The notes under the pieces are model-generated. The model ran no database searches and was not told the origin of the DNA. It was given only the letters and a program-made list of their open reading frames with translations. A stretch of DNA of 5,893 nucleotides from Actinomycetales bacterium (lineage in GTDB: Bacteria; Actinomycetota; Actinomycetes; Actinomycetales; Actinomycetaceae). The DNA is taken from contig JALHDK010000130.1 in the NCBI GenBank assembly GCA_022838965.1, positions 1 through 5,893 on the forward strand. The letters run 5' to 3'. This document shows positions 1-5,893 of the stretch, one piece after another. Every line of letters begins with the position of its first letter. Positions within the stretch are counted from its first letter, which is position 1. Made by a program: the position numbers and the translations under genes.

Positions 1-370
1 CGACCACCTGTACGAGCCGACGTTCGTGCGCGACTTCCCGGTCGAGACCTCCCCCCTCACCCGGGCACACCGGTCCAAGCCCGGCCTGGTGGAGAAGTGG
101 GACCTCTACGTGCGCGGCTTCGAGCTGGCCACCGCCTACTCCGAGCTCGTGGACCCGGTCATCCAGCGGGAGCGCTTCGAGGCCCAGGCCCTCGCCGCGG
201 CCGCCGGCGACACCGAGGCCATGGTCTACGACGAGGACTTCCTGCAGGCCATGGAGTACGGCATGCCCCCCGCCGGCGGCATGGGCATGGGCATCGACCG
301 CCTCCTCATGGCGCTCACCGGCTACGGCATCCGCGAGACCATCACCTTCCCCCTGGTCAAGCGCCACTGA
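1..370 (+). CDS. lysS: Lysyl-tRNA synthetase, class II (C-terminal part, 5' end outside window)
   Basis: The visible reading frame starts at base 2 and gives 122 residues to a TGA at 368-370. It is the C-terminal catalytic end of a class II lysyl-tRNA synthetase, the cytoplasmic enzyme that charges tRNA-Lys with lysine using ATP. Seen in the sequence: the family block [16 protein letters not shown], then [13 protein letters not shown] followed by QRERFEAQ, then EYGMPP and the glycine-rich class II motif 3, [11 protein letters not shown] (about bases 281-310), whose arginine contacts ATP. The protein ends shortly after [13 protein letters not shown], as is normal for the family. The N-terminal tRNA-binding domain and motifs 1 and 2 lie outside the window. 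The C-terminal end cannot exclude LysX, the actinobacterial fusion of this synthetase to a lysyl-phosphatidylglycerol synthase domain. The next gene lies 53 bases downstream on the same strand, and I see no clear terminator between them. Confidence 0.93.
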   Translation, partial: DHLYEPTFVRDFPVETSPLTRAHRSKPGLVEKWDLYVRGFELATAYSELVDPVIQRERFEAQALAAAAGDTEAMVYDEDFLQAMEYGMPPAGGMGMGIDRLLMALTGYGIRETITFPLVKRH

Positions 371-393
371 GCCACGCGCGCCCGGCGCCGTTG

Positions 394-416
394 CTGTCAG
401 GGGATCTTGGTAGCGT
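394..416 (+). promoter_or_regulatory. Putative RecA-NDp (PafBC-type) DNA-damage promoter for the ATPase gene
   Basis: Bases 394-403 read CTGTCAGGGG, followed by seven bases and the -10 hexamer TAGCGT at 411-416. The actinobacterial RecA-NDp promoter, known from mycobacterial recA P1 and bound by the PafBC activator, has (as I recall it) TTGTCAGTGG, seven bases, then TAGTGT. The upstream block therefore matches at 8 of 10 positions with identical spacing, and the -10 fits TANNNT. Transcription would begin about seven bases after the -10, at 422-424, which makes the message leaderless or nearly so for the ATG at 424. A competing reading is that AGGGG at 399-403 is a Shine-Dalgarno site for the in-frame GTG at 415, though the spacing of 11 bases is long. 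The match is by eye against a remembered consensus. Confidence 0.55.
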
Positions 417-423
417 GCACGGC

Positions 424-1599
424 ATGACGCTTCCCGCCAATCCCTACCGTCCGGGCGCCGGGGTGTCCCCGCCCGTCCTGGCCGGGCGGGATGACATCCT
501 CTCCCGCTTCGAGCGCGTCCTCGCCGAGGTAGCGGCGGACGAGGGGCAGCGTCCCTGGGTGCTGGCCGGCAGTCGCGGGGTGGGCAAGACGGTGTTGCTG
601 CTCGAACTGCGCCAGCGCGCCGAGGATGCCGGCTGGGTCACCGCCCACGTCGAGGCGGGCCCGCCGGACTCCCTGGTCGCCGCCCTGACCCGTGCGCTGT
701 ACGTTCCGCTGCGCCGGGCGCTCGCCCGTGCGGGATCCGGCGCGGCCGGCAGCGGAGCCCTGCGACGCCTGCTCGCCGTCTTCTCGGCGCTGCGGGTGAG
801 CGTCGACTCCGCGGGACGGCTGTCGCTCGGCGTCGACCTGGATCCCGACGCCGCCCCCGCGGTGCCGGGGGAGCACCTCGGCCTGCCCCTCCTGCTGCGC
901 TCGCTCGGCGAGTGGGCGCGGGGGGAGGGCCGCGCGGCCCTGGTCACGATCGACGAACTGCACGCCGCGCCGCCCGCGGACCTGCAGGCCCTCAACAAGG
1001 CGCTGCACGCGCTGGGACAGGAGGACCTGCCGCCACCGGTCCACGTCGTCGCGGCAGGGCACCCCAGCCTCCCCGCCGCGCTCGCGCGGGCGAATCCGTA
1101 CGCCGAGCGCCTGTACGTGTTCCACCAGCTGGGCCCGCTCGACGCCGCCGCGGCCGCCACAGCCCTGACGGCGCCCGCGGCGCACCTCGGGGTGCGGTGG
1201 GAGCCCGCCGCGCTGGCGCGGGCGGTGGGGGAGTCGTGGGGTGTGCCCTACTTCCTGCAGGCCGTCGGCAGCTTCGCGTGGCAGGTGCGGGAGAACGCCG
1301 TGATCACGCTTGCGGACGCTGAGGCGGCGATCGCGCTCGCGTTCGCCGAGGCCCAGGGCATGTACCTCGCCCGGTGGGAGGGCTCCACGCCAGCGCAGCA
1401 GGCCGTGATCACTGCCCTCGCGGCACTCGGCGGTGAGGCGCCCCTCGCCGAGGTGGCCGCCCGGCTCGGCCGGGGCGTCCGCAGCCTTTCCCGGGTGCGG
1501 GCCGATCTGCTGGCGCGCGGCGTCGTGGAGGACCGGGGTCCGGGCCGGCTGCGGTTCACTCTTCCGGGCTTCGCCGACTTCGTGGCCGCACGGAGCTGA
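424..1599 (+). CDS. AAA/STAND-like ATP-binding protein with C-terminal winged-helix region, function unknown
   Basis: This is a 391-residue cytoplasmic protein with no signal peptide or membrane segment visible. It opens with NPYRPGAGV..PPVLAGRD (residues 6-23), an N-terminal signature I associate with a widespread actinobacterial ATPase group. The Walker A is GSRGVGKT (49-56), with K55 and T56 for nucleotide and magnesium. The Walker B is LVTIDELH (173-180), with D177 and E178. A sensor-1-like strand, VVAAGHPSLP, lies at about 208-217. A helical lid region follows, with GVPYFLQ (273-279). Residues about 320-391 look like a winged helix-turn-helix, ending in the RLRFTLPGFADFV pattern. The layout resembles Orc1/Cdc6-like or AAA_16 proteins, but the biological role is not known to me. 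ATG 424 is preferred because the conserved N-terminus starts there and the promoter -10 ends at 416. GTG 415 is an in-frame alternative. The frame stays open upstream into lysS, but that part is a shadow. Its stop is six bases from the oppositely oriented glpK stop. Confidence 0.85.
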   Translation: MTLPANPYRPGAGVSPPVLAGRDDILSRFERVLAEVAADEGQRPWVLAGSRGVGKTVLLLELRQRAEDAGWVTAHVEAGPPDSLVAALTRALYVPLRRALARAGSGAAGSGALRRLLAVFSALRVSVDSAGRLSLGVDLDPDAAPAVPGEHLGLPLLLRSLGEWARGEGRAALVTIDELHAAPPADLQALNKALHALGQEDLPPPVHVVAAGHPSLPAALARANPYAERLYVFHQLGPLDAAAAATALTAPAAHLGVRWEPAALARAVGESWGVPYFLQAVGSFAWQVRENAVITLADAEAAIALAFAEAQGMYLARWEGSTPAQQAVITALAALGGEAPLAEVAARLGRGVRSLSRVRADLLARGVVEDRGPGRLRFTLPGFADFVAARS

Positions 1600-1605
1600 C
1601 GCGTG

Positions 1606-3123
1606 TCACCGGACGTCGTCGTCCACCCAGTCGAAGGTCCGGGTGACCGCCTTCCGCCACAGGCGGAAGCGGCGCTCACGCTCGGTGGACGCCATCGCCG
1701 GGTGCCAGCGGCGGTCCTCCGCCCAGTTCGCGACGACGTCGGCCTCCCCCTCCCAGAACCCCACCGCGATGCCGGCGGCGTAGGCCGCACCGAGGGCCGT
1801 GGTCTCCGCCACCCGGGGGCGCACCACGTCGACGCCGAGGATGTCCGCCTGGAACTGCATGAGGATCTCGTTCGCGATCATCCCCCCGTCCACCCGCAGC
1901 TCCTCCAGCATGACGCCGGAATCGGCATTCATCGCGTCCAGCACCTCGCGGGTCTGGAAGGCCGTGGCCTCCAGGGCGGCACGGGCGATGTGGCCGCGGT
2001 TCACGAAGCGGGTGAGCCCGACCAGGGCCCCGCGGGCGTCCGAGCGCCAGTGCGGTGCGAACAGCCCCGAGAACGCGGGGACGAAGTAGGCACCACCGCT
2101 GTCCTCCACGCTCGCGGCGAGTTCCTCGACCTCGGGCGCCGAGGCGATGATCCCCAGGTTGTCGCGCAGCCACTGCACCAGCGATCCGGTCACCGCGATG
2201 GATCCTTCCAGGGCGTACACGGCGGGCCGGTCGCCCAGGCGGTAGCACACGGTGGTGAGCAGGCCGTTGCGGGAGCGGACGGGGGTGGTCCCCGTGTTGA
2301 CGAGCATGAAGTTGCCGGTGCCGTAGGTGTTCTTCGCCATGCCCGGCTGGAAGCAGGCCTGACCGACCGTGGCCGCCTGCTGGTCACCCAGGATCCCCGC
2401 GATCGGCACGCCGGTGAGAAGGCCGTGCTCGCGGCCGGCGCCGTACACCTCGGCCGAGGACCGGATCTCCGGCAGCATCGTCAGCGGGACGCCCATCTCG
2501 GCAGCGATGCCCGCATCCCACTGGAGGGTCCGCAGGTCCATCAGCATGGTCCGGGAGGCGTTGGTGACGTCCGTCACGTGGATCCCGCCCCGGGGTCCGC
2601 CCGTCATGTTCCACAGCAACCAGGTGTCCATGGTGCCGAAGAGCAGGTCCCCCGCCTCGGCGCGCTCCCGGGCGCCCGGCACCTCCCGCAGGATCCAGGC
2701 GAGCTTCGGGCCGGAGAAGTAGGTGGCCAGCGGCAGGCCGACCCGGTCGGCGTAGCGGTCCGCTCCGCCGGCGCCCGCGAGTTCTTCGCAGATGCGGTCC
2801 GTGCGGGTGTCCTGCCACACGATGGCGTTGGTGACCGGAACGCCGGTCACCCGGTCCCACACCACCGTGGTCTCGCGCTGGTTCGTGATGCCGACGGCCG
2901 CGATGTCCCGGGCGTTGAGCTCGGCCCGTGCCAGCGCCCGCGCCACGACCTGCCGCACGCTCCGCCAGATCTCGCTGGGGTCGTGTTCCACCCAACCCGG
3001 CCGCGGCAGGATCTGGCGGTGCTCGAGCTGGGCGCCCGCGACCACGCGTCCGCCGTGGTCGAAGATCATGGCGCGCGACGACGTCGTCCCCTGGTCGATC
3101 GCCAGGACGTGGGCGGCACCCAT
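1606..3123 (-). CDS. glpK: Glycerol kinase
   Basis: This is a 505-residue FGGY-family kinase, close to the 502 of E. coli GlpK. It phosphorylates glycerol with ATP to sn-glycerol-3-phosphate in the cytoplasm, trapping glycerol for catabolism. The ATP phosphate-binding segment [15 protein letters not shown] is at residues 8-22. Glycerol-binding residues occur at the expected places: R83 and E84 in NQRETT, W103 in IVWQDTR, Y135, and D247-Q248 in LGDQQA. D247 is the family's catalytic base. The FGGY signature is [13 protein letters not shown] (135-147). The second ATP-site block, TYGTGNFML, is at 267-275, with ELRVDGG at 408-414 and [12 protein letters not shown] at 440-451. The ATG at 3123-3121 is chosen because it follows the glpD stop after one base (TGA-C-ATG) and gives the normal N-terminus; the open frame upstream lies inside glpD. 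No strong Shine-Dalgarno site precedes it, so translation probably depends on coupling to glpD. Confidence 0.97.
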   Translation of the reverse strand: MGAAHVLAIDQGTTSSRAMIFDHGGRVVAGAQLEHRQILPRPGWVEHDPSEIWRSVRQVVARALARAELNARDIAAVGITNQRETTVVWDRVTGVPVTNAIVWQDTRTDRICEELAGAGGADRYADRVGLPLATYFSGPKLAWILREVPGARERAEAGDLLFGTMDTWLLWNMTGGPRGGIHVTDVTNASRTMLMDLRTLQWDAGIAAEMGVPLTMLPEIRSSAEVYGAGREHGLLTGVPIAGILGDQQAATVGQACFQPGMAKNTYGTGNFMLVNTGTTPVRSRNGLLTTVCYRLGDRPAVYALEGSIAVTGSLVQWLRDNLGIIASAPEVEELAASVEDSGGAYFVPAFSGLFAPHWRSDARGALVGLTRFVNRGHIARAALEATAFQTREVLDAMNADSGVMLEELRVDGGMIANEILMQFQADILGVDVVRPRVAETTALGAAYAAGIAVGFWEGEADVVANWAEDRRWHPAMASTERERRFRLWRKAVTRTFDWVDDDVR

Positions 3124-3124
3124 G

Positions 3125-4855
3125 TCAGCGGCCCGCCGAGATGGGGACGATCTCGGGGGCCCGCAGGCGGATGGCGGTGGCGGCGGCGTCGGAGTCCGCC
3201 CGCTCCGCCTCGTCGCGGGCCTCGGCCGCGAGGCGGTAGGACTCCAGCTCCCGTGCGCGCTGGAGGTCGCTCCACCCCAGCAGCGGAGCCATGATCCCGA
3301 TGATCTCGGGCGCCGCGGCCAGCCCGCGGTCCCGTGTCTCGAACGCCAGGCGCACGCGGTGCCGGAGGACGTCCTCCAGGTGGAGGGCACCCTCGTGGGT
3401 CACGGCGTACGCCACCTCGGCGCGGAGGTAGGACGGTGCGGCGGCGAGCGGCTCGGCCAGCCCGCGATCCTCCTCCAGCAGGGCGAGGACCTCGTCCAGC
3501 GCCGAACCGTAGCGGCTCAGCAGGTGCTCCATCCGCGCCTCGGTCCAGCCGTACCGGGCGGCAATGCGCGGCGCCAGGCGTTCCAGCGCCGCGAGCCCGG
3601 TAGCTCCCACCAGCGGAGTGCGGTCCGTCACCGAGGGCAGGATCGCGGCGCGCGCGCCCAGCGCGAAGTCCACGGCGTCCTCCGCCATCACCCGGTAGGT
3701 GGTCAGCTTGCCACCCGCGATGGAGATGAGGCCGTCGGCCACCCGCGTGACCGTGTGCTCGCGGGAGATCTTCGCGGTGGCCGACCTGTCCTTCGTGCCG
3801 GGCTGCAGGAGGGGGCGCAGGCCGGCCCAGGTGCCGATGACGTCGTCGCGGGTGAGGTTGGAGGAGAGCACCGCGTTGGCGTGGTCGAGCAGGTAGTCGA
3901 TGTCCTTGGCGGTCGCCACCGGGTGCACGAGGTCCTCCTCCCACGGGGTGTCCGTGGTGCCGATGAGCCAGAACTCGGGCCACGGCACGATGAACAGGAC
4001 GGACTTCTCGGTGCGCAGGAACATCCCGGTGCTGCCCTGGATGCGTGACCTCGGCACGGCGATGTGCGCCCCCTTGGAGGCGAGGACCCGCAGGCCGGCC
4101 TCGGTCTCGGCCAGCGCCTGCGTCTTCTCGGTCCACGCGCCGGTGGCGTTGATGACCACCTCGGCGCGGATGGCGGCCTCGGTCCCGGTCTCCTGGTCGA
4201 GGACGAGGGCACCGGTGACCCGGCCCGCGCCGTCGCGCAGGAGGTCCACCACCTCGGTCCGCGACGCCGGCAGGGCGCCGTAGCGGGCGGCGGTGCGGAC
4301 GAGGGTGATCACGAGGCGGGCGTCGTCGACGCGGGCGTCGTAGAAGCGGATCGCCCCGATGAGGCTCTCGCTGCGCACATCGGGGAACATCGCGATCGCC
4401 GCCTCGCGCGAGAGGTGCTGCTGGAAGGGGACGATCTTGCGCCTGTTCCCGATGACCGCGAGCGCGTCGTACAGCCCCACGCCGACCGCGGAGTAGGCCC
4501 GTTCCACGACCCGCTGCTTGAGCGGCCACAGCAGCGGCTGGGGGCGTACCAGATGGGGTGCGAGCCTGTCGAGCAGGAGGCCGCGCTCCTTCAGCGACTC
4601 GGCGACCAGCTTGAAGTCCAGGTTGTAGAGGTAGCGCAGTCCGCCGTGGACGAGGCGGGAGGAGCGGGAGGAGGTGCCCGCCGACCAGTCCTGCGCCTCG
4701 ACGATCGCGGTGCGCAGCCCGCGGGTGGTCGCATCGAGGGCGATCCCGGCCCCGGTGATCCCCCCTCCGATGACCAGGACGTCGACGCCGGCCCCGTCTG
4801 TCATGGCGGCCAGCGCCGCGCGGCGGGTGGTGCTGTTCAGTCGTGAGGACGGCAC
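3125..4855 (-). CDS. glpD: Aerobic glycerol-3-phosphate dehydrogenase (FAD-dependent)
   Basis: This is a 576-residue flavoprotein that oxidises sn-glycerol-3-phosphate to dihydroxyacetone phosphate and passes electrons to the respiratory quinone pool at the inner face of the membrane. The FAD-binding Rossmann motif is [16 protein letters not shown] (26-41), with acidic E53 ending the second strand. It is followed by the family block [16 protein letters not shown] (61-76). Further DAO-domain blocks are [10 protein letters not shown] (233-242), the [13 protein letters not shown] stretch (296-308), [10 protein letters not shown] (341-350) and AGGKLTTYR (380-388). Residues about 410-540 fit the C-terminal helical domain of GlpD proteins. 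The GTG at 4855-4853 is chosen because AGAGGAG lies five bases upstream. The frame is open further upstream to 5005 but shows no family similarity there, and ATG at 4804-4802 (residue 18) would lack the good ribosome site. It is the first gene of the glpDK pair and is read divergently from the acetyltransferase gene. Confidence 0.96.
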   Translation of the reverse strand: MPSSRLNSTTRRAALAAMTDGAGVDVLVIGGGITGAGIALDATTRGLRTAIVEAQDWSAGTSSRSSRLVHGGLRYLYNLDFKLVAESLKERGLLLDRLAPHLVRPQPLLWPLKQRVVERAYSAVGVGLYDALAVIGNRRKIVPFQQHLSREAAIAMFPDVRSESLIGAIRFYDARVDDARLVITLVRTAARYGALPASRTEVVDLLRDGAGRVTGALVLDQETGTEAAIRAEVVINATGAWTEKTQALAETEAGLRVLASKGAHIAVPRSRIQGSTGMFLRTEKSVLFIVPWPEFWLIGTTDTPWEEDLVHPVATAKDIDYLLDHANAVLSSNLTRDDVIGTWAGLRPLLQPGTKDRSATAKISREHTVTRVADGLISIAGGKLTTYRVMAEDAVDFALGARAAILPSVTDRTPLVGATGLAALERLAPRIAARYGWTEARMEHLLSRYGSALDEVLALLEEDRGLAEPLAAAPSYLRAEVAYAVTHEGALHLEDVLRHRVRLAFETRDRGLAAAPEIIGIMAPLLGWSDLQRARELESYRLAAEARDEAERADSDAAATAIRLRAPEIVPISAGR

Positions 4856-4860
4856 GGTGA

Positions 4861-4867
4861 CTCCTCT
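4861..4867 (-). promoter_or_regulatory. Ribosome binding site of glpD
   Basis: On the - strand these bases read AGAGGAG, a near-ideal Shine-Dalgarno sequence. Five bases (GTCACC minus its first G, i.e. positions 4860-4856) separate it from the GTG at 4855-4853. This site decides the start of glpD in favour of the GTG rather than the upstream open frame or the ATG 17 codons later. Confidence 0.85.
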
Positions 4868-4882
4868 GGTGCGGGTGTCTCC

Positions 4883-4888
4883 ATTCTC
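4883..4888 (-). promoter_or_regulatory. Possible -10 element of the glpDK operon
   Basis: On the - strand this hexamer reads GAGAAT, a partial match to the actinobacterial TANNNT/TATAAT -10. A start about seven bases downstream would leave a leader of roughly 20 bases containing the AGAGGAG ribosome site, which is a sensible geometry. No recognisable -35 lies 16-18 bases upstream. The intergenic gap is only 116 bases, so the operon promoter must lie here or inside the neighbouring gene. A short imperfect inverted repeat (CGGG-TGCG-CCCG, 4901-4912) sits just upstream and might be an operator, but it is weak at this GC content. Confidence 0.25.
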
Positions 4889-4931
4889 CGGGCTGGGCGG
4901 CGGGTGCGCCCGTTGTTCGGCGCGGCGGGCG

Positions 4932-4937
4932 TAGCAT
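4932..4937 (+). promoter_or_regulatory. Possible -10 element of the acetyltransferase gene
   Basis: The hexamer TAGCAT fits the actinobacterial TANNNT -10 pattern. Transcription would start near 4944, giving a leader of about 28 bases that contains the GGAGG ribosome site. TTGTTC at 4913-4918 resembles a -35, but the 13-base spacing is too short for a standard sigma-70-type promoter. Unlike the site before the ATPase gene, it does not align with the RecA-NDp consensus. Confidence 0.35.
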
Positions 4938-4960
4938 GATCCCCGGGAAGTGGCCTGACG

Positions 4961-4965
4961 GGAGG
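4961..4965 (+). promoter_or_regulatory. Ribosome binding site of the ArgA-type acetyltransferase gene
   Basis: GGAGG at 4961-4965 lies six bases before the ATG at 4972, an ideal distance. It selects that ATG over the in-frame ATG at 4936, which has no comparable site and overlaps the likely -10 hexamer TAGCAT. Confidence 0.85.
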
Positions 4966-4971
4966 ACGCCG

Positions 4972-5490
4972 ATGGGGAAGGTCCGGGTGCGCGCCGCCCT
5001 GCCACGTGACGCCGTCGCGATCCGGGACCTGGTGGAGCCGTACGCCAACCACGAACGCCACATCCTCATCCCCCGGGATCTCGTCGGCTATTACGAGGCC
5101 ATCCCCGAGTTCCTCATGGCGGAGGCCGAGGAGGACGGGCGGTGGCGCCCGGTGGGGTGCGGCGCGCTGCACGTCATGTGGGAGCACCTGGGCGAGGTGC
5201 GGACGCTGGCGGTCCACGCCGACTACCTGCGGCAGGGCGTGGGCCACGAGCTGCTGGTCCGCCTGATCGCCCGGGCGCGGGAGTTCGAGCTGAAGCAGGT
5301 CTTCTGCCTGACGTTCGAGGTCAGCTTCTTCGCCCGTCACGGGTTCCGCATCATCGATGGCCCCGTGGTGCCCCCGGAGGTGTTCGCCGAGATGCTGCGC
5401 TCGCACGACAACGGTGTTGCCGAGTTCCTGGACCTGGCCCGCGTGAAGCCGAACACCCTGGGCAACACGCGGATGTTGCTCGATCTCTGA
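4972..5490 (+). CDS. argA: Short-form ArgA-type amino-acid N-acetyltransferase (GNAT family, Rv2747-like)
   Basis: This is a 172-residue single-domain GNAT protein that transfers acetyl from acetyl-CoA to the alpha-amino group of an amino acid. Its closest relative in my memory is M. tuberculosis Rv2747, the stand-alone ArgA reported to acetylate glutamine and glutamate for the first step of arginine biosynthesis. Shared landmarks are VGCGALHVMW (61-70), GEVRTLAV (74-81), the acetyl-CoA pyrophosphate loop around RQGVGHELL (87-95, GxG at 89-91), VFCLTFEVSFFARHGF (110-125), and the C-terminal VAEFLDLARVKPN followed by LGNTRMLL (149-170). It lacks the amino-acid-kinase-like domain of the long E. 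coli ArgA. The start is ATG 4972, set by the GGAGG six bases upstream; starting at 4936 would add 12 residues with no family similarity. It is divergent from glpD and convergent with mutY, so it is probably transcribed alone. The exact substrate (glutamate or glutamine) cannot be read from the sequence. Confidence 0.88.
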   Translation: MGKVRVRAALPRDAVAIRDLVEPYANHERHILIPRDLVGYYEAIPEFLMAEAEEDGRWRPVGCGALHVMWEHLGEVRTLAVHADYLRQGVGHELLVRLIARAREFELKQVFCLTFEVSFFARHGFRIIDGPVVPPEVFAEMLRSHDNGVAEFLDLARVKPNTLGNTRMLLDL

Positions 5491-5504
5491 CCGGTCGGCC
5501 GGGG

Positions 5505-5893
5505 TCAGCCGCCCAGCGCGTACGTCCCGTCCCGCCCGGTGACCAGGCCGTCCGCCTCGAGGGAGGCGAGCGCGCGCGCCGGCTGGGTGTCGTCGTCACT
5601 CACCCGCGCGGCCGCGAGCAGGACACCGCGATCCACCGGACGATCCGCCGCCCGGAGGGCGGCGAGCACCCGGCCGCGCGCCTGGCGATCGGTGCCGGTC
5701 CAGGGCTGGGAGCGTCGTCGCGGCGCTGCGTCTTCCGGCCGGCCGGCCGCGAGCCACCCGCAGTGCCGGGCCACCGGACAGGACTCGCACCGGGGCCGTG
5801 GAGTGCAGACGAGAGCGCCGAGCTCCATGAGCGCCTCGTTCCAGCGGGCGGACGTCTCGGGATCGGCTGGCAACAGCGCCACTGCCGCCGCGC
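5505..5893 (-). CDS. mutY: A/G-specific adenine glycosylase MutY (C-terminal part, 5' end outside window)
   Basis: The visible 128 residues are the C-terminal part of MutY, the repair glycosylase that removes adenine mispaired with 8-oxoguanine. Seen in the sequence: the helix RWNEALMELGALVC leading into a four-cysteine cluster (codons at 5805-5807, 5787-5789, 5778-5780 and 5760-5762) that would hold a [4Fe-4S] cluster. A basic linker follows, then TGTDRQARGRVLAAL, and a winged-helix-like tail with ASLEADGLV, ending in TYALGG and TGA. The tail is short, as in mycobacterial MutY (about 300 residues as I recall), and has no NUDIX-like 8-oxoguanine-recognition domain of E. coli type. The cysteine spacing here is C-x5-C-x2-C-x5-C, one residue shorter in the first loop than the canonical C-x6-C-x2-C-x5-C. 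The catalytic helix-hairpin-helix and aspartate lie off the right edge. The stop faces the acetyltransferase stop across a 14-base gap. Confidence 0.92.
   Translation of the reverse strand, partial: AAAVALLPADPETSARWNEALMELGALVCTPRPRCESCPVARHCGWLAAGRPEDAAPRRRSQPWTGTDRQARGRVLAALRAADRPVDRGVLLAAARVSDDDTQPARALASLEADGLVTGRDGTYALGG

Noticed and set aside
97..423. N-terminal extension of the ATPase frame into lysS
   Set aside because: The frame is open, but the translated part is an Arg/His/Gly-rich shadow of lysS. The conserved N-terminus and the promoter both place the start at 424 (or at most at GTG 415).
1597..1608. Inverted repeat TGAC-GCGT-GTCA spanning the two facing stops
   Set aside because: Two facing TGA codons are automatically complementary. 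Only one extra pair is added, so it carries no signal.
2425..2427. His233 of GlpK (in REHGLL) as the HPr phosphorylation site known from Gram-positive glycerol kinases
   Set aside because: The surrounding residues and spacing do not match the Firmicute HFFG/HFYG context, so I do not claim phosphorylation control.
3122..3131. Second TGTCAG-type block (ATGTCAGCGG) as another RecA-NDp promoter on the + strand
   Set aside because: It is formed by the glpD stop and glpK start read on the opposite strand. The hexamer seven bases further on is AGATGG, not TANNNT, and no + strand gene follows.
1603..3294. Very long open frame on the + strand (563 codons) antisense to glpK and the end of glpD
   Set aside because: Its translation is rich in G, R, A, H and P with no domain pattern, and it mirrors the codon bias of a clear glpK on the other strand. 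Such shadows are normal at this GC content.
2792..4048. 418-codon + strand open frame across the glpD/glpK junction
   Set aside because: It is antisense to two well-supported enzymes. The composition is of shadow type and no start signal is visible.
4936..4971. Upstream ATG giving the acetyltransferase 12 more residues
   Set aside because: It has no ribosome site and overlaps the likely -10 box. GGAGG is ideally placed for the ATG at 4972, and family members begin near that point.
3066..5069. Long - strand open frame of 667 codons overlapping glpD in another frame
   Set aside because: It is low-complexity Arg/Pro/Gly/His translation of real glpD codons in the wrong frame, with no motif and no ribosome site.
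5491..5502. Small inverted repeat CCGG-TCGG-CCGG between the acetyltransferase and mutY stops as a bidirectional terminator
   Set aside because: The stem is only four pairs and there is no T-tract. Such repeats are expected by chance in this GC-rich sequence.

Overview
This is a very GC-rich, gene-dense piece of a bacterial chromosome. Protein families, GTG starts, strong Shine-Dalgarno sites and TANNNT-type -10 boxes point to an actinobacterium. A member of the Micrococcales is my guess, but the sequence alone does not prove it. Almost all of the window is coding and the intergenic gaps are short. I see no RNA gene, insertion sequence, CRISPR array or attachment site, and no stretch over 300 bases without a gene.

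Layout from left to right: (1) the 3' end of a class II lysyl-tRNA synthetase gene on the + strand, positions 1-370. (2) A 53-base gap holding a promoter that resembles the actinobacterial RecA/LexA-independent DNA-damage promoter (RecA-NDp, the PafBC-dependent type). Its predicted transcript start falls on or beside the ATG of the next gene. (3) A 391-residue AAA/STAND-like ATPase with a C-terminal winged-helix region and unknown function, + strand, 424-1599. (4) A two-gene glycerol catabolism operon on the - strand, glpD then glpK (4855 down to 1606), joined by a one-base gap (TGA-C-ATG). (5) A divergent + strand gene, 4972-5490, for a short ArgA-type amino-acid N-acetyltransferase like M. 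tuberculosis Rv2747. (6) The 3' part of mutY (A/G-specific adenine glycosylase) on the - strand, running off the right edge.

Functionally, glpK phosphorylates glycerol and glpD oxidises the resulting glycerol-3-phosphate to dihydroxyacetone phosphate, feeding glycolysis. Both ends of this operon lie inside the window, and no glycerol facilitator (glpF) or GlpR-type regulator is part of it. The acetyltransferase belongs to arginine biosynthesis or related acyl-amino-acid metabolism. lysS and mutY are housekeeping genes. These are known families.

The observations most worth following are the putative DNA-damage promoter driving the uncharacterised ATPase, and a one-residue shortening of the iron-sulfur cluster loop in MutY. 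I found no convincing sign of a wholly new multi-gene system.
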